Below are positions 40,966 through 49,641 of a DNA stretch of 64,000 nt, piece after piece. Within the stretch, counting starts at the first letter, position 1; each line of letters opens with the position of its first letter. The stretch comes from an uncultured Alphaproteobacteria bacterium (GTDB taxonomy: Bacteria; Pseudomonadota; Alphaproteobacteria; UBA2966): positions 2,192,001 through 2,256,000 of the forward strand of contig OY282368.1 in the NCBI GenBank assembly GCA_958295725.1, in the 5' to 3' direction. A program made the position numbers and the translations under genes. The notes beneath the pieces were generated by a model. The model had not been told where the DNA came from. It worked only from the letters and a program-made list of their open reading frames with translations, and ran no database searches.

Positions 40966-43764
40966 CTACTCCTCCGGCTCGCTCACGGCGCCGAAGCTGC
41001 CGATGAGGGCGCCCCTGCCCGAATCCGGATTGCCCCCGGCGGCGTTCATGCGCAGATTCCAGTAGCCGGCGGCTTCGAGCTCGCCGAGCTTGCGGTCGCC
41101 GTAGAAGGCGCCTCCATAGGTGCCGTTGTCGAAGTTATCGACACCCACGCCGCTTTCCCCGTTGTACGTCGCCGCCGCGACCCCGCTGAAGGAGCCGTCG
41201 GCCCCGATGTTGGCCTCTTGCAGCAGCACCGCCGCTTTGTCCTCGCGCGCCGGATCGTTACGGAGAATCCTGTAGTTGACGTCCGTCGACCAGATGTCGT
41301 TGCGCAGGAACTCGAAGTTGTTCATGGAACCGGAGACGGTGCCGTGTCCGGGGTCGTCGGCCATGTCCACCCCGTTGAATTCGGCGGTCAACTTGACGTC
41401 GCCCCGCATGCGGATGAGCTCCGTGAGCCTGTCGGCCTCTTCCAGCGTCCCGCGAATAAGCCAGCCCGTCGTCCTGCCGTTGAACGTGGCCGTGATCGGG
41501 GTGAGGGCCGTGCCCCAGCCTCCCGGCTCGGTGGCGCCCGCGACGGCGTCGTCCCCGTCGTTTGTGAAGGCGTCGTAGCCGAAGTGGAACGCCTGCGCAC
41601 GCGCGAAGTTCATCCCCCTGGTCGAGTAGTCCAGGAAGTTGAACAGGCCGTAGGCGGCGTAGTCGAGGTAGCGGTGCGTGTCGTCGCTCGGATCGTCCGC
41701 GTCATCGCCCGTGTCGAGACCGGCGTAGTTCGAGAGCCAAGTGTTGTAAACGCCCAGCTCCTCGGACGGCCGTCCGCGGGCGATCCTCTGGGCGCGATTG
41801 GCCTCCAACGGCATCCACTCGGCTCTCTCCGGGTCGGCGGCAAGCGTGGTGGCAAGGTCGGTGACGATGGGCGTTCTCTCGACCCTGTACTTTTGGCCGT
41901 TCTCGTCCGTGTAGGGGCCGTTCTCGTCGGGCGCCCGGAACAGCGTGTTGCCGTCGTCGTCCACGAACCTGACGTAGGTCGGAAGCGTGTGGTAGTCGCT
42001 GCGGGTATCCACGTGCGGGGCGTCGGGGTTCACCGGGACCCGCATCTTGAAGTGCCAGGCGGCTTCGCCGTCCGGGTCCGCCACCGGCGTCCCGAAGGTG
42101 GCCTTCACGTCGCTCGCGATCACGTCGTCGCACGTCGAGAGGGAGGCGGCGACGCAGGCGGGCGCGTTTTCGGGCTGGTTCAAGACCGCGGCGCCGCCTA
42201 TGGCGCGGAGCCGCTCGAAATCGAAGAAGATGGTGCCGTCGCCGCCCATCTTGAGGGTGATGCCGCCGCCGTCCTCCTTCATCTGGATGGAGCTCTCGTA
42301 GGCCGCATTCCAGTTCCGCCAGGCGCCCGCATCGGCGTGGCCCTGGACCGGCGGGTTGTAGGTGCCGTCGATGCCGCTGCTCCTCCGGGTGCCGTCCGGG
42401 TTCTGCAGTCCCAACCGGCCGCCGCGCATGGTTATCCCGCGCAGCGCGAACTCGTCCGTCGAGACCGCGCCGGCGGCGCCCAGCCCCAGCGTCTTGCCGG
42501 TCGCCCAGGGGACAGCATCCTTCATGATGTCGTTGTCGAGGGCGACGACGGTGGCGGTGGTGACGCCGGCCGCGACTTCGACGTCGGTGCGGGTGCGGCG
42601 CGTCCAGGTCACGGCGGGACCCTCGGCATCCGCCTCGACGGAACCCTTGGGGGTCAAGCTCAAGGGGAGGCCGATTCTCGCCGTTCGCGCCGGCAGGAGC
42701 GCGTCGTTCAGGGTGGTGCGCGGGTCGTAGGTGTCGGCCCGTTCCTCGGCGGCCGCCAGCTCGCTGCGCAGCTTCGGCACCAGCGAGACCTGGGCGGTGG
42801 TCAGCGCGGCCTGGGCCTGCGACAGCAGACCGCGGAGCGCCGTGTCGGTGGCCGGCGCCGCCGCCACCGCCGCCTTCAATTTCACCTGCGCGGCGTCGAT
42901 CGCCGTCTGCGCCTCCGCCAGCGTCGTGTGCATGCTCGCCAGCGCCACCGGCCCGGACGCGCCCGAGGCGGACGCTCCCAGCGCATTATCGACCGCGGTC
43001 AGCGCCAGATCGAGCGCCGTCAGCGCTTCGGTGGCCTCGCTCTTCCCGGGGCTGCCGTCGGGCCGCGCCTCCAGGGCGGCCCTCGCGGTTTTCAGGTCCG
43101 TCCTGGCCCGTTCCACCGCCGCCTGTTGCTCGGCGGGGGTCGACGCACCCAGTGCCGCCTGAGCCGCCGCCAGCGAGACGCGGAGTGCGTTCAGCGCGGC
43201 CTCGGCTTGCTCTGCTTGCACCAGCACTCTGCTCAGCCTCGGCACCAGCGTGACCTGGGCGGTGGTCAGCGCGGCCTGGGCCCGCGTCAGCAGACCGAGG
43301 AGCGCCGTGTCGGCGGCCGGCGCCGCCGCCAGCGCCTTCTTCAAATCCGCCTGCGCGGCATCGATCGCCGTCTGCGCCTCCGTCAGCGTCGTGTGCATGC
43401 TCGCCAGCGCCACCGGCCCGGACGCGCCCGAGGCGGACGCTGTCAGCAAGGCCTCGATCTTGGTCAGCGCCGAGTCGAGCGACGTCAGCGCTTTGCCGGC
43501 CTCGCTCTTCCCGAGGCTGCCATCGGGCCGCGCCTCCAGGGCGGTCTGCGCGGCTTTCAGATCCTTCCTGGCCTGTTTCACCGCCGCTTGTTGATCGGCG
43601 AGGGTCGACGCACCCAGCGCGTTCTGGGCGGCCGCCAGCGAGGCGCGGAGATCGTTCAGCTCCTCAAGGGCCCCCGGGTCACCTATCCTCTTGGTGTCGG
43701 TGCACGCGCCCAACACCAGCATCGCGCCGCACGCCAACATCGCCATCAATCTCGTGATCGTCAT
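40966..43764 (-). CDS. Large surface lipoprotein with tandem helical repeats and TbpB-like barrel
   Basis: The protein has 932 residues. The signal peptide ends at L-V-L-G-A-C, a lipobox. Residues ~35-340 contain two copies of a ~165-residue Ala-rich helical unit, each with A-L-E-A-R-P-D-G-S and S-G-A-S-G-P-V-A-L-A-S-M-H-T-T-L. The C-terminal ~200 residues have the short-strand pattern and G-G-A-F-Y-G-D ... G-A-L-I-G-S-F-G-A-V of TbpB/FHbp-type beta barrels. It is therefore probably an outer-membrane, surface-exposed (Slam-type) lipoprotein that could bind a host or metal-carrier protein. A 14-unit tandem repeat lies 24 bases upstream of the ATG. Confidence 0.7.
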   Translation of the reverse strand: MTITRLMAMLACGAMLVLGACTDTKRIGDPGALEELNDLRASLAAAQNALGASTLADQQAAVKQARKDLKAAQTALEARPDGSLGKSEAGKALTSLDSALTKIEALLTASASGASGPVALASMHTTLTEAQTAIDAAQADLKKALAAAPAADTALLGLLTRAQAALTTAQVTLVPRLSRVLVQAEQAEAALNALRVSLAAAQAALGASTPAEQQAAVERARTDLKTARAALEARPDGSPGKSEATEALTALDLALTAVDNALGASASGASGPVALASMHTTLAEAQTAIDAAQVKLKAAVAAAPATDTALRGLLSQAQAALTTAQVSLVPKLRSELAAAEERADTYDPRTTLNDALLPARTARIGLPLSLTPKGSVEADAEGPAVTWTRRTRTDVEVAAGVTTATVVALDNDIMKDAVPWATGKTLGLGAAGAVSTDEFALRGITMRGGRLGLQNPDGTRRSSGIDGTYNPPVQGHADAGAWRNWNAAYESSIQMKEDGGGITLKMGGDGTIFFDFERLRAIGGAAVLNQPENAPACVAASLSTCDDVIASDVKATFGTPVADPDGEAAWHFKMRVPVNPDAPHVDTRSDYHTLPTYVRFVDDDGNTLFRAPDENGPYTDENGQKYRVERTPIVTDLATTLAADPERAEWMPLEANRAQRIARGRPSEELGVYNTWLSNYAGLDTGDDADDPSDDTHRYLDYAAYGLFNFLDYSTRGMNFARAQAFHFGYDAFTNDGDDAVAGATEPGGWGTALTPITATFNGRTTGWLIRGTLEEADRLTELIRMRGDVKLTAEFNGVDMADDPGHGTVSGSMNNFEFLRNDIWSTDVNYRILRNDPAREDKAAVLLQEANIGADGSFSGVAAATYNGESGVGVDNFDNGTYGGAFYGDRKLGELEAAGYWNLRMNAAGGNPDSGRGALIGSFGAVSEPEE

Positions 43765-43788
43765 CGAAACAGGACCCCCACTTCCTAA

Positions 43789-43970
43789 GAAGAGGCCCCG
43801 TGAAGAGGCCCCGTGAAGAGGCCCCGTGAAGAGGCCCCGTGAAGAGGCCCCGTGAAGAGGCCCCGTGAAGAGGCCCCGTGAAGAGGCCCCGTGAAGAGGC
43901 CCCGTGAAGAGGCCCCGTGAAGAGGCCCCGTGAAGAGGCCCCGTGAAGAGGCCCCGTGAAGAGGCCCCGT
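43789..43970. repeat. Perfect tandem repeat, 14 x 13 bp (GAAGAGGCCCCGT)
   Basis: Fourteen identical copies of GAAGAGGCCCCGT run without interruption from 43789 to 43970. They lie 25-206 bases upstream of the lipoprotein ATG (43764), where its leader or promoter should be. Thirteen is not a multiple of three, so copy-number change would alter spacing, or frame if any translation began upstream. In the rest of the gap (43765-43788 and 43971-44113) I see nothing. Confidence 0.95.
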
Positions 43971-44113
43971 GAAGTTCGTACCCTACCCTACCACGAACGA
44001 CGCCGCAAGGTCAAAATTCGTCCGCCGGGGGCGGATCGAGCGCCGGCATCGATTCTGCCACCTTGGAGCCTTACCCGTCGAGGAGAGGCGCGCGGGCGAT
44101 GCACAGGCGTCCC

Positions 44114-45382
44114 TTACCAGTCGGCGATGGTCGCCAGCCCGTGATTCTCGATCTGGTGACGGATCACATGGCTGGAGACGCCGAATTGCGCGCCGAGTTC
44201 GTCCACCCGTTCCGGTTCCACCGGCCCACCGTTCAGGCGCCGGCGCAGGGCCTCGGCCGGCGCCAGAAACTCCGCCGCGAAGGCTCGCGATCGCGCCTGG
44301 CGGCTCGTCGCCAGCGAGCTGAGGATCGCCGGCCCCGACTCGGACCGGTCCAGATAGTCGCCCAAGGCGCGCGCCATCAGGAAGCGCCCGCCCGTTTCGC
44401 CGCGTGGGGCCATCGCACATGCCGGCGTATCTGCCGCCGCCAGCCCCTGGATGCGCGTCGAGGGCGGCTGCGTTTCACTCCGGTGAAGCGACAGAGGCCC
44501 CTCCGAGGTAAAGTCGAAACGAGCGTCGCCGCCGTCCAGCTCCCGGCGAACGGAGCGCGCCAAGTCGTAGCCCCGTTTCCAGGGCGGGGCGGCGGTCATC
44601 GGCGGCAGAGCCTCGCGTATCTCTTGCCAGTCGTCGCCACTCTTCGCGTCGCGGAGAGTTTCGAGGGAGTCGGCCAGCCACGCGCTCATCTGCGGCGCCG
44701 AGTCCGTGTCTGCGGCCGCCAAGGCATCGTCGCGCAGGGATGGAGCGGCATCCTTCCAAAGCTTCACGATGGCGTCGGCCAGATGGTCCGGAACGTCGAA
44801 GGGATCGGCGCCGAGCAGGGCGACGGCGCGACAGAACTGCCGCTCGTCGCGGTCGGGCGTGTTGACCGCCGTCCATTCGTCGCCGAGCGCGCCCGGAGCG
44901 ACATCCTGGCTCCGCAGCCTTTCAAGCACGGCCTCGACGAGGGTGCGACATTCCCTCTCCAACGTCGCGGGATCGACGTCGCCCGCTTCGCCGGGTTCGA
45001 CGACGAACTCGATCCGGGCATGGCTCGGCCTGTAAGGCCTCCACCGCAGGCGCATGCGCTCCGGCGTCGGCGCCATGGTGAGCCAAGGGAGGACGAAACC
45101 ATCGCCGGCGAAGGCCAGATTGTGCCGGGCCTCGAAATCGGGCTTCTGTTCCCTCGTGTCCTCGACTTCATGGAAGAGGTGCCACCAGTGGACGGCCAGC
45201 CACTCCGCGACACCGACCAGGGGAACCACGACGTGGTCCCGATAGGTCCGGCTCGAACGGTCGATCACCGAGGTGACGACCGCGCCGCCCGCTTCGATGG
45301 AGAGCGCGGCCATGGTCGCGCGCGCACGCTCGTCCTGGGAAGGCGGAGCCTCCACCCATTCGAAGCGAAAGCGGACGCTCAT
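44114..45382 (-). CDS. IrrE/ImmA-like protein lacking the HExxH motif
   Basis: The protein has 422 residues. The C-terminal ~90, with S-R-Q-A-R-S-R-A-F-A-A-E-F-L-A-P-A-E and V-D-E-L-G-A-Q-F-G-V-S-S-H-V-I, match the helical half of ImmA/IrrE peptidases. The region just before, where H-E-x-x-H would lie, reads R-F-L-M-A-R-A-L-G-D-Y-L, so it is probably not an active metallopeptidase. The N-terminal ~300 residues (W-H-L-F-H-E-V-E-D near residue 70) are unassigned. Its ATG overlaps the stop of the 131-aa gene, forming a coupled pair. Confidence 0.55.
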   Translation of the reverse strand: MSVRFRFEWVEAPPSQDERARATMAALSIEAGGAVVTSVIDRSSRTYRDHVVVPLVGVAEWLAVHWWHLFHEVEDTREQKPDFEARHNLAFAGDGFVLPWLTMAPTPERMRLRWRPYRPSHARIEFVVEPGEAGDVDPATLERECRTLVEAVLERLRSQDVAPGALGDEWTAVNTPDRDERQFCRAVALLGADPFDVPDHLADAIVKLWKDAAPSLRDDALAAADTDSAPQMSAWLADSLETLRDAKSGDDWQEIREALPPMTAAPPWKRGYDLARSVRRELDGGDARFDFTSEGPLSLHRSETQPPSTRIQGLAAADTPACAMAPRGETGGRFLMARALGDYLDRSESGPAILSSLATSRQARSRAFAAEFLAPAEALRRRLNGGPVEPERVDELGAQFGVSSHVIRHQIENHGLATIADW

Positions 45383-45774
45383 GGCAAGCCCCGGACCTGT
45401 TGCCACGATTCCAGCGGATAACCGTGATACTCCCCCGATCCCGGCGAGCCCTGACAGGCTTCGAACACGGTACCGCCTTGGCGGCACCAGACATGGCGCG
45501 GGAAACCCCGATCCCATGTCCCGGTGTGGCCGGCCCTCACGGCATCCTGGAGCCAGCCCTCGACGAGGCGCCGGCGGTTCGCCAGATTGCCGGGGCACAG
45601 GCTCGCATCGGGGCGGTGGCGAGGCATCCCGGCGAAGCCGGGGCGGTCCTTGTGGTAGGCGCTGCCGACATAGCGACATGCCGCCGCCTGCGCCGGATTG
45701 GCGCCGACGGGCGGTGGCGCGACCTTCTTCGCCTTCGGGTTACCGCGCCGACGCCGAGGGTTCGGTGCCTTCAT
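45379..45774 (-). CDS. 131-aa basic protein paired with the IrrE-like gene
   Basis: The protein begins with a basic tail (N-P-R-R-R-R-G-N-P-K-A-K-K) and has conserved-looking segments: Y-V-G-S-A-Y-H-K, R-P-D-A-S-L-C-P, F-P-R-H-V-W and G-S-P-G-S-G-E-Y-H-G-Y-P-L. I have a recollection of such proteins as conserved hypotheticals but know no function. The four-base overlap (ATGA) with the IrrE-like gene indicates joint expression, as in toxin-antitoxin pairs. Confidence 0.55.
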   Translation of the reverse strand: MKAPNPRRRRGNPKAKKVAPPPVGANPAQAAACRYVGSAYHKDRPGFAGMPRHRPDASLCPGNLANRRRLVEGWLQDAVRAGHTGTWDRGFPRHVWCRQGGTVFEACQGSPGSGEYHGYPLESWQQVRGLP

Positions 45775-45990
45775 GATACGGTGTCTCCCTGTGGCGAATC
45801 GCGTAGATTCTAACACGCTGGATTGTCGAGCTCGTGCCCTTGTCCTGGTCTTCCGGAACCGGAGTTCGTGGCCCGAGTTTCGATGGACGCGGCGGCGAGG
45901 ATCGAGCGCCGGCGATATCCGGCTGCGCCAACCCGGCCCTGCGACCGGGAAAATCGGCACAGCGCACACGACCTCAACCAGGACACGTCA

Positions 45991-46020
45991 TTGACCGGAC
46001 GATCCACATTAACGTAGGGT
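45991..46020 (+). promoter_or_regulatory. Possible promoter in the divergent gap 45775-46131
   Basis: TTGACC (45991-45996) and TAGGGT (46015-46020) are 18 bases apart and would serve the plus-strand genes from 46132. The remaining gap (357 bases in all) contains no other feature I can support. Confidence 0.3.
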
Positions 46021-46131
46021 ACGGTCGGCAAACGGCTCCGTTACGATGGCCTGATTGGCGTCGGGAACCAGCGGCTGGAAGAACGGCTGCCCCGCGGGGC
46101 GGCCAGACGAGACGGGCAAGGGAATTATGGC

Positions 46132-46470
46132 ATGGAAGAGGTCGAGGGCCAAAAGGCGACGGCAGCAGCGCTGACAAGTCAGACGGAAACGGCTGGACCG
46201 GATCCTATGGCCGATTTGCCTTCGTTCTATTTCAACTCGGTACAATGTGGAATCTCGCTATCCGATGTATGCATCATTGCCTCGTTGGACGGTGTGCGCA
46301 AATCGCGATTGCACATGTCTTATACCACGGCAAAGACATTGATGAGGGGCCTCCAACAGGTTATCGAGACTTTCGAGCACGCGGCGAATCATACCGTCAT
46401 GACGATGGATGAGACCAACGCCGCGCTTACATCCATTCAATCGAAAGAGGCCCATCGGGAGGAAGAATGA
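46132..46470 (+). CDS. DUF3467-like small protein
   Basis: The protein has 112 residues. Y-F-N-S-V-Q-C-G-I-S-L-S-D-V near residue 33 and R-L-H-M-S-Y-T-T-A-K-T-L near 60 fit the small DUF3467 pattern (a strand-rich start, then an M-S-x-x-x-A-K helix). AAGGGA lies eight bases upstream of the ATG. It overlaps the next gene by four bases. Base composition is lower in G+C than in the flanking metabolic genes. Confidence 0.55.
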   Translation: MEEVEGQKATAAALTSQTETAGPDPMADLPSFYFNSVQCGISLSDVCIIASLDGVRKSRLHMSYTTAKTLMRGLQQVIETFEHAANHTVMTMDETNAALTSIQSKEAHREEE

Positions 46471-47168
46471 TGGGTATGGAAACGACCCGGTGGATTTCAA
46501 CCCCGCCACCCTGGGTGGCCCTGGAGAAGACCGTAGGTCGAAAGGTCAAGGCAAAGTCGGCCGCACCGATCATCGACTCGTTCATGGGGTTGCCTGAAGG
46601 CTGGCACTATGGCGAAGGCCGGGGCGCGACCGAAGCTGCCGCCAAGGCGGCGAAGAAAGTCGATACCCTCTTTCTGCAAACCGAAGCCCGCACAATCGAG
46701 GCGTTTCCCGGTATAGATGGCGGTGTAGCGGTCTACGGCTTTTATGAGGATCAGCATGTGGAAGTTGTCTGCCATCCGGGGGGGCGTCGAATGGAACTGT
46801 ACCGCGAGATCGACGACGAACCAGTCTATGAAAATGACGACATCGCGTTGGATGACGTTATAGATTACGTGGAGGGTCTGTCGTGGGGATCGAAGTCATA
46901 CGCTTGCTCAAGCCGGAATTTTACAGTCGCGAGTTGCGCCGTTTCACACGTCAAGCCCTTCAAAATTCCGAAGACGGGAGTGGACCTTCCGGTTTCTGTG
47001 CACAATGTGCGCGAGACAGGAATGGAACCGAGTGCAGGCATGTTTATGCATGTTACTATCCCGGTATCTCGGGGCACTCACCGGTTTTATGGCGAATCGA
47101 CGCCGACGAACTACCCGACGGGGGAGCGGTCGAACACGCCCCGACGGATAGAGACCCATGCCACATGA
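46467..47168 (+). CDS. Unknown protein, probably shorter than its open frame
   Basis: The frame encodes 233 residues from the ATG at 46467 (GGAGG upstream). The first ~140 (S-F-M-G-L-P-E-G-W-H-Y-G-E-G-R-G; V-A-V-Y-G-F-Y-E-D-Q-H-V-E-V-V-C) look like one domain. From 46883 onward the same bases encode another convincing protein in a second frame, so the C-terminal part may be non-functional read-through. I recognise no family. Confidence 0.5.
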   Translation: MMGMETTRWISTPPPWVALEKTVGRKVKAKSAAPIIDSFMGLPEGWHYGEGRGATEAAAKAAKKVDTLFLQTEARTIEAFPGIDGGVAVYGFYEDQHVEVVCHPGGRRMELYREIDDEPVYENDDIALDDVIDYVEGLSWGSKSYACSSRNFTVASCAVSHVKPFKIPKTGVDLPVSVHNVRETGMEPSAGMFMHVTIPVSRGTHRFYGESTPTNYPTGERSNTPRRIETHAT

Positions 47169-47311
47169 ATCTGCCGCGCCTCACGAACGGCCAGCGTGGG
47201 AAGATGATCAAGGCTATCGATCTGGACAGCCTGGAAACGTGCGATGGCGATTGTCAACGTCCTTTGACGGAAGAAGATCGGAACCGCTTCCCCGCGGCGG
47301 CACGTCTCTAG
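46883..47311 (+). CDS. Unknown protein overlapping the preceding frame by 286 bases
   Basis: The protein has 142 residues from the GTG at 46883, with GGAGGG at 46871-46876 giving ideal spacing. V-L-W-R-I-D-A-D-E-L-P-D-G, D-P-C-H-M-N-L and L-D-S-L-E-T-C-D-G-D-C-Q-R-P-L-T look conserved; the Cys and His residues could bind a metal. The gap from its stop to 47492 holds nothing I recognise. Confidence 0.55.
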   Translation: MGIEVIRLLKPEFYSRELRRFTRQALQNSEDGSGPSGFCAQCARDRNGTECRHVYACYYPGISGHSPVLWRIDADELPDGGAVEHAPTDRDPCHMNLPRLTNGQRGKMIKAIDLDSLETCDGDCQRPLTEEDRNRFPAAARL

Positions 47312-47491
47312 AGAAGAGGTTCCACACCCCCAGACTACGTATCCCGGGCCGCCCGGTCGGAAAGCCGGTTCCGGATACGCCCGGGAACGTGGCACATGCG
47401 CTTGCGACCGCCCCGCCCGAGGAAGAGGGCGATCGGGACCGTCTCGAGAACCGGGAGCCGGAGACCGCTTCCGCCGCCCCGGTCCGCGGCC

Positions 47492-48643
47492 TCAAACGAG
47501 CCAGGAAGACGGGTCCTCGACCAGTTCCTTGAGACGGGCCAGGAAGCGCGCGCACGGCGCGCCGTCGACGACCCGGTGATCGAAGGACAGCACGAACGTC
47601 GCGCGGTCGCGCACGACCACGTCGTCCCCGTCCACGACCGGCACGCGGCGCACCCGCCCCACGCCCAGGATCGCCGCCTGGGGCGGATTGAGCACCGGCG
47701 TGAACCAGTCCACGCCCATGCCGCCGAGGTTGGTCACCGTGAAGGTCCCCCCTTCGAGGTCCTCCGGGGCCAGCCGTTTCGCGCGCGCCTTCTCCGCGAG
47801 CGCGGCGACGGCGCGGGCGATATCCCCGAGCCCCGCCTCGCCCGCGTCCTTGACGACGGGGACGGTCAGCCCCTCCCCGGTGTCGACGGCGACGTTGAGA
47901 TTGACGCGGGCGTATCGGTGGACGGCGCCGTCGATCAGCGCCGCGTTGAGCGCGGGATTGTCCCCGAGCGCCGTCGCCGTCGCCAGCAGGACGATGTCGT
48001 TGATCGTCGGCTCGACCCCGAACGCCTCCTTCCAGGCGTCCCGGTTGTCCCGCCGGGCCTCCAGACAGGCCGAGAAATCGACCTCGACGCCTTCCGTCAC
48101 CTGCGGCGTCCGGGCCCAGCTCGCCGACAGGCGCTCCGCCGCGACCTTGCGGATCCCCGCGAGCGGAACGACCTCCACGCCCTCCGGCGCCTCGTCCTCC
48201 TTCCGGGGCGCGGCGCCGGACTCGATCGCCGTCCGCACGTCCTCCTTGGTCACGCGGCCGCCGGGACCGGTGCCCTCGAGCGCGTCGGCGTCGACGCCGT
48301 GGCGCTCGGCGAGGCGGCGGGCCACGGGGGTCACCCGCTCCCCGGGCGGCGCGTCCGCCGCCGCGGCCGCCGGCGCCTCCTCCGGCTCGTCGGGCACCTC
48401 TTCGCCGGCGTCGCCGATCCACGCCAGCGTCGCGCCCACCGGAAGCTCCCGATCGGCCAGCCCGACGATCTTCAGCAGGACGCCGCCGATGGGCGCCTCC
48501 ACGTCCACGACGGCCTTGTCCGTCTCGACGGCGAGGATCTCGTCGCCCTCCCTGATCTCGTCGCCTTCCGAGACCTTCCACTCGACGATGCGCCCGACCT
48601 CCATCGTGTGACCGAACGCCGCCAGACGGAACCGTGTCGCCAT
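47492..48643 (-). CDS. Dihydrolipoamide acyltransferase (E2) of a 2-oxoacid dehydrogenase
   Basis: The protein has 383 residues. One N-terminal lipoyl domain carries the lipoyl Lys in E-T-D-K-A-V-V-D-V-E. A peripheral-subunit-binding domain (T-P-V-A-R-R-L-A-E-R-H-G-V-D) follows, then a catalytic core with S-F-D-H-R-V-V-D-G-A near the C-terminus. It takes the acyl group from E1 to CoA. E1 beta and E1 alpha are encoded immediately upstream in the same operon; no E3 gene is present here. Confidence 0.9.
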   Translation of the reverse strand: MATRFRLAAFGHTMEVGRIVEWKVSEGDEIREGDEILAVETDKAVVDVEAPIGGVLLKIVGLADRELPVGATLAWIGDAGEEVPDEPEEAPAAAAADAPPGERVTPVARRLAERHGVDADALEGTGPGGRVTKEDVRTAIESGAAPRKEDEAPEGVEVVPLAGIRKVAAERLSASWARTPQVTEGVEVDFSACLEARRDNRDAWKEAFGVEPTINDIVLLATATALGDNPALNAALIDGAVHRYARVNLNVAVDTGEGLTVPVVKDAGEAGLGDIARAVAALAEKARAKRLAPEDLEGGTFTVTNLGGMGVDWFTPVLNPPQAAILGVGRVRRVPVVDGDDVVVRDRATFVLSFDHRVVDGAPCARFLARLKELVEDPSSWLV

Positions 48644-48669
48644 GTCCGCCTCCCCCGGCCCGAGCCCGG

Positions 48670-49641
48670 TCAGGCCATGACGCGGCGGACGGCGCCGACG
48701 ACGCTGGCGACCTGGGGCACCACGCTGTCCGCGAGCGGCGGCGCGAAGGGCATCGGCACGTGCGGCATCCCGACCCGCGTGACCGGCGCCCGCAGGTCCG
48801 CGAAGCAGTTCTCCGCGATCGTCGCGGCGATCTCCGCCCCGGTCCCGGCGAACGACGAATCCTCCTCGCAGACGACCGCGCGGCCGGTCTTGCGCACCGA
48901 GGCGCAGATCGTTTCCGTGTCCAGCGGCGACAGCGTGCGCGGGTCGACGACCTCGATGTCGTATCCGTCGTCCTCCAGGGTCACGCCGGCCTCCAGCGCC
49001 TTGCCCACCATCGGGCCCACCGCCACGACCGTCGCGTCCTCGCCCTCGCGCTTGACCTCCGCCTCGCCGAAGGGGATCAGGCGCTCCCCGTCCGGCACCT
49101 CGCCCTCGGCGGTGTAGATGCTCTTGTACTCGAAGAACAGCACCGGGTCCGGGCTGCGCACCGCCGTCTTGAACAGGCCCTTGGCGTCCTTCGGCGTCGA
49201 CGGCGCGACGACCTGGAGCCCGGGGACGTGCATGAACCACGACTCCATGATCTGGGAGTGCTGGGCGGCGATGTAGCGGCCCAGGCCGCAGGGCAGCCGG
49301 ATGACGATGGGGACGCTGGCCTGGCCGCCCGTCATGTAGCGCATCTTGGCCGCCTGGTTGACGACCTCGTCCATGGCGCAGGTGATGAAGTCGAGATACA
49401 TGATCTCGACCACCGGGCGCATACCCGCCAGGGCCGCGCCGACGCCCACGCCGACGATCCCCGCCTCGGCGATCGGGGTCTCGAAGATCCGGTCGGGGAA
49501 CCGCTCGGCGATGCCCTCGGTCACCGTGTAGGGGCCGCCGTGCGCCACGACGTCCTCGCCGATCACGAAGACGCTCTCGTCGCGCTCCATCTCCTCGTGG
49601 AGCGCGTCGTGGATGGCGTCGCGAATCGTCAACGTGCTCAT
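48670..49641 (-). CDS. 2-oxoacid/acetoin dehydrogenase E1 component, beta subunit
   Basis: The protein has 323 residues with the transketolase-type pyrimidine domain (V-I-G-E-D-V near residue 27, E-T-P-I-A-E-A-G-I-V-G) and the C-terminal domain (V-V-D-P-R-T-L-S-P-L-D). It pairs with E1 alpha to bind thiamine diphosphate. The ATG overlaps the E1 alpha stop by four bases, which keeps the subunits in equal amounts. Confidence 0.9.
   Translation of the reverse strand: MSTLTIRDAIHDALHEEMERDESVFVIGEDVVAHGGPYTVTEGIAERFPDRIFETPIAEAGIVGVGVGAALAGMRPVVEIMYLDFITCAMDEVVNQAAKMRYMTGGQASVPIVIRLPCGLGRYIAAQHSQIMESWFMHVPGLQVVAPSTPKDAKGLFKTAVRSPDPVLFFEYKSIYTAEGEVPDGERLIPFGEAEVKREGEDATVVAVGPMVGKALEAGVTLEDDGYDIEVVDPRTLSPLDTETICASVRKTGRAVVCEEDSSFAGTGAEIAATIAENCFADLRAPVTRVGMPHVPMPFAPPLADSVVPQVASVVGAVRRVMA

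Noticed and set aside
39469..43788. Very long plus-strand open frame (over 1400 codons)
   Set aside because: It lies opposite or out of frame to the GMC and lipoprotein genes, has Arg/Gly-rich shadow composition, and no recognisable domain. High GC makes such frames common.
43789..43970. CRISPR array
   Set aside because: The 13-bp units are contiguous with no spacers; no cas genes are nearby.
47312..47491. Regulatory RNA or small gene upstream of the E2 stop
   Set aside because: Only GC-rich sequence without a stable long hairpin, T-run or convincing frame.
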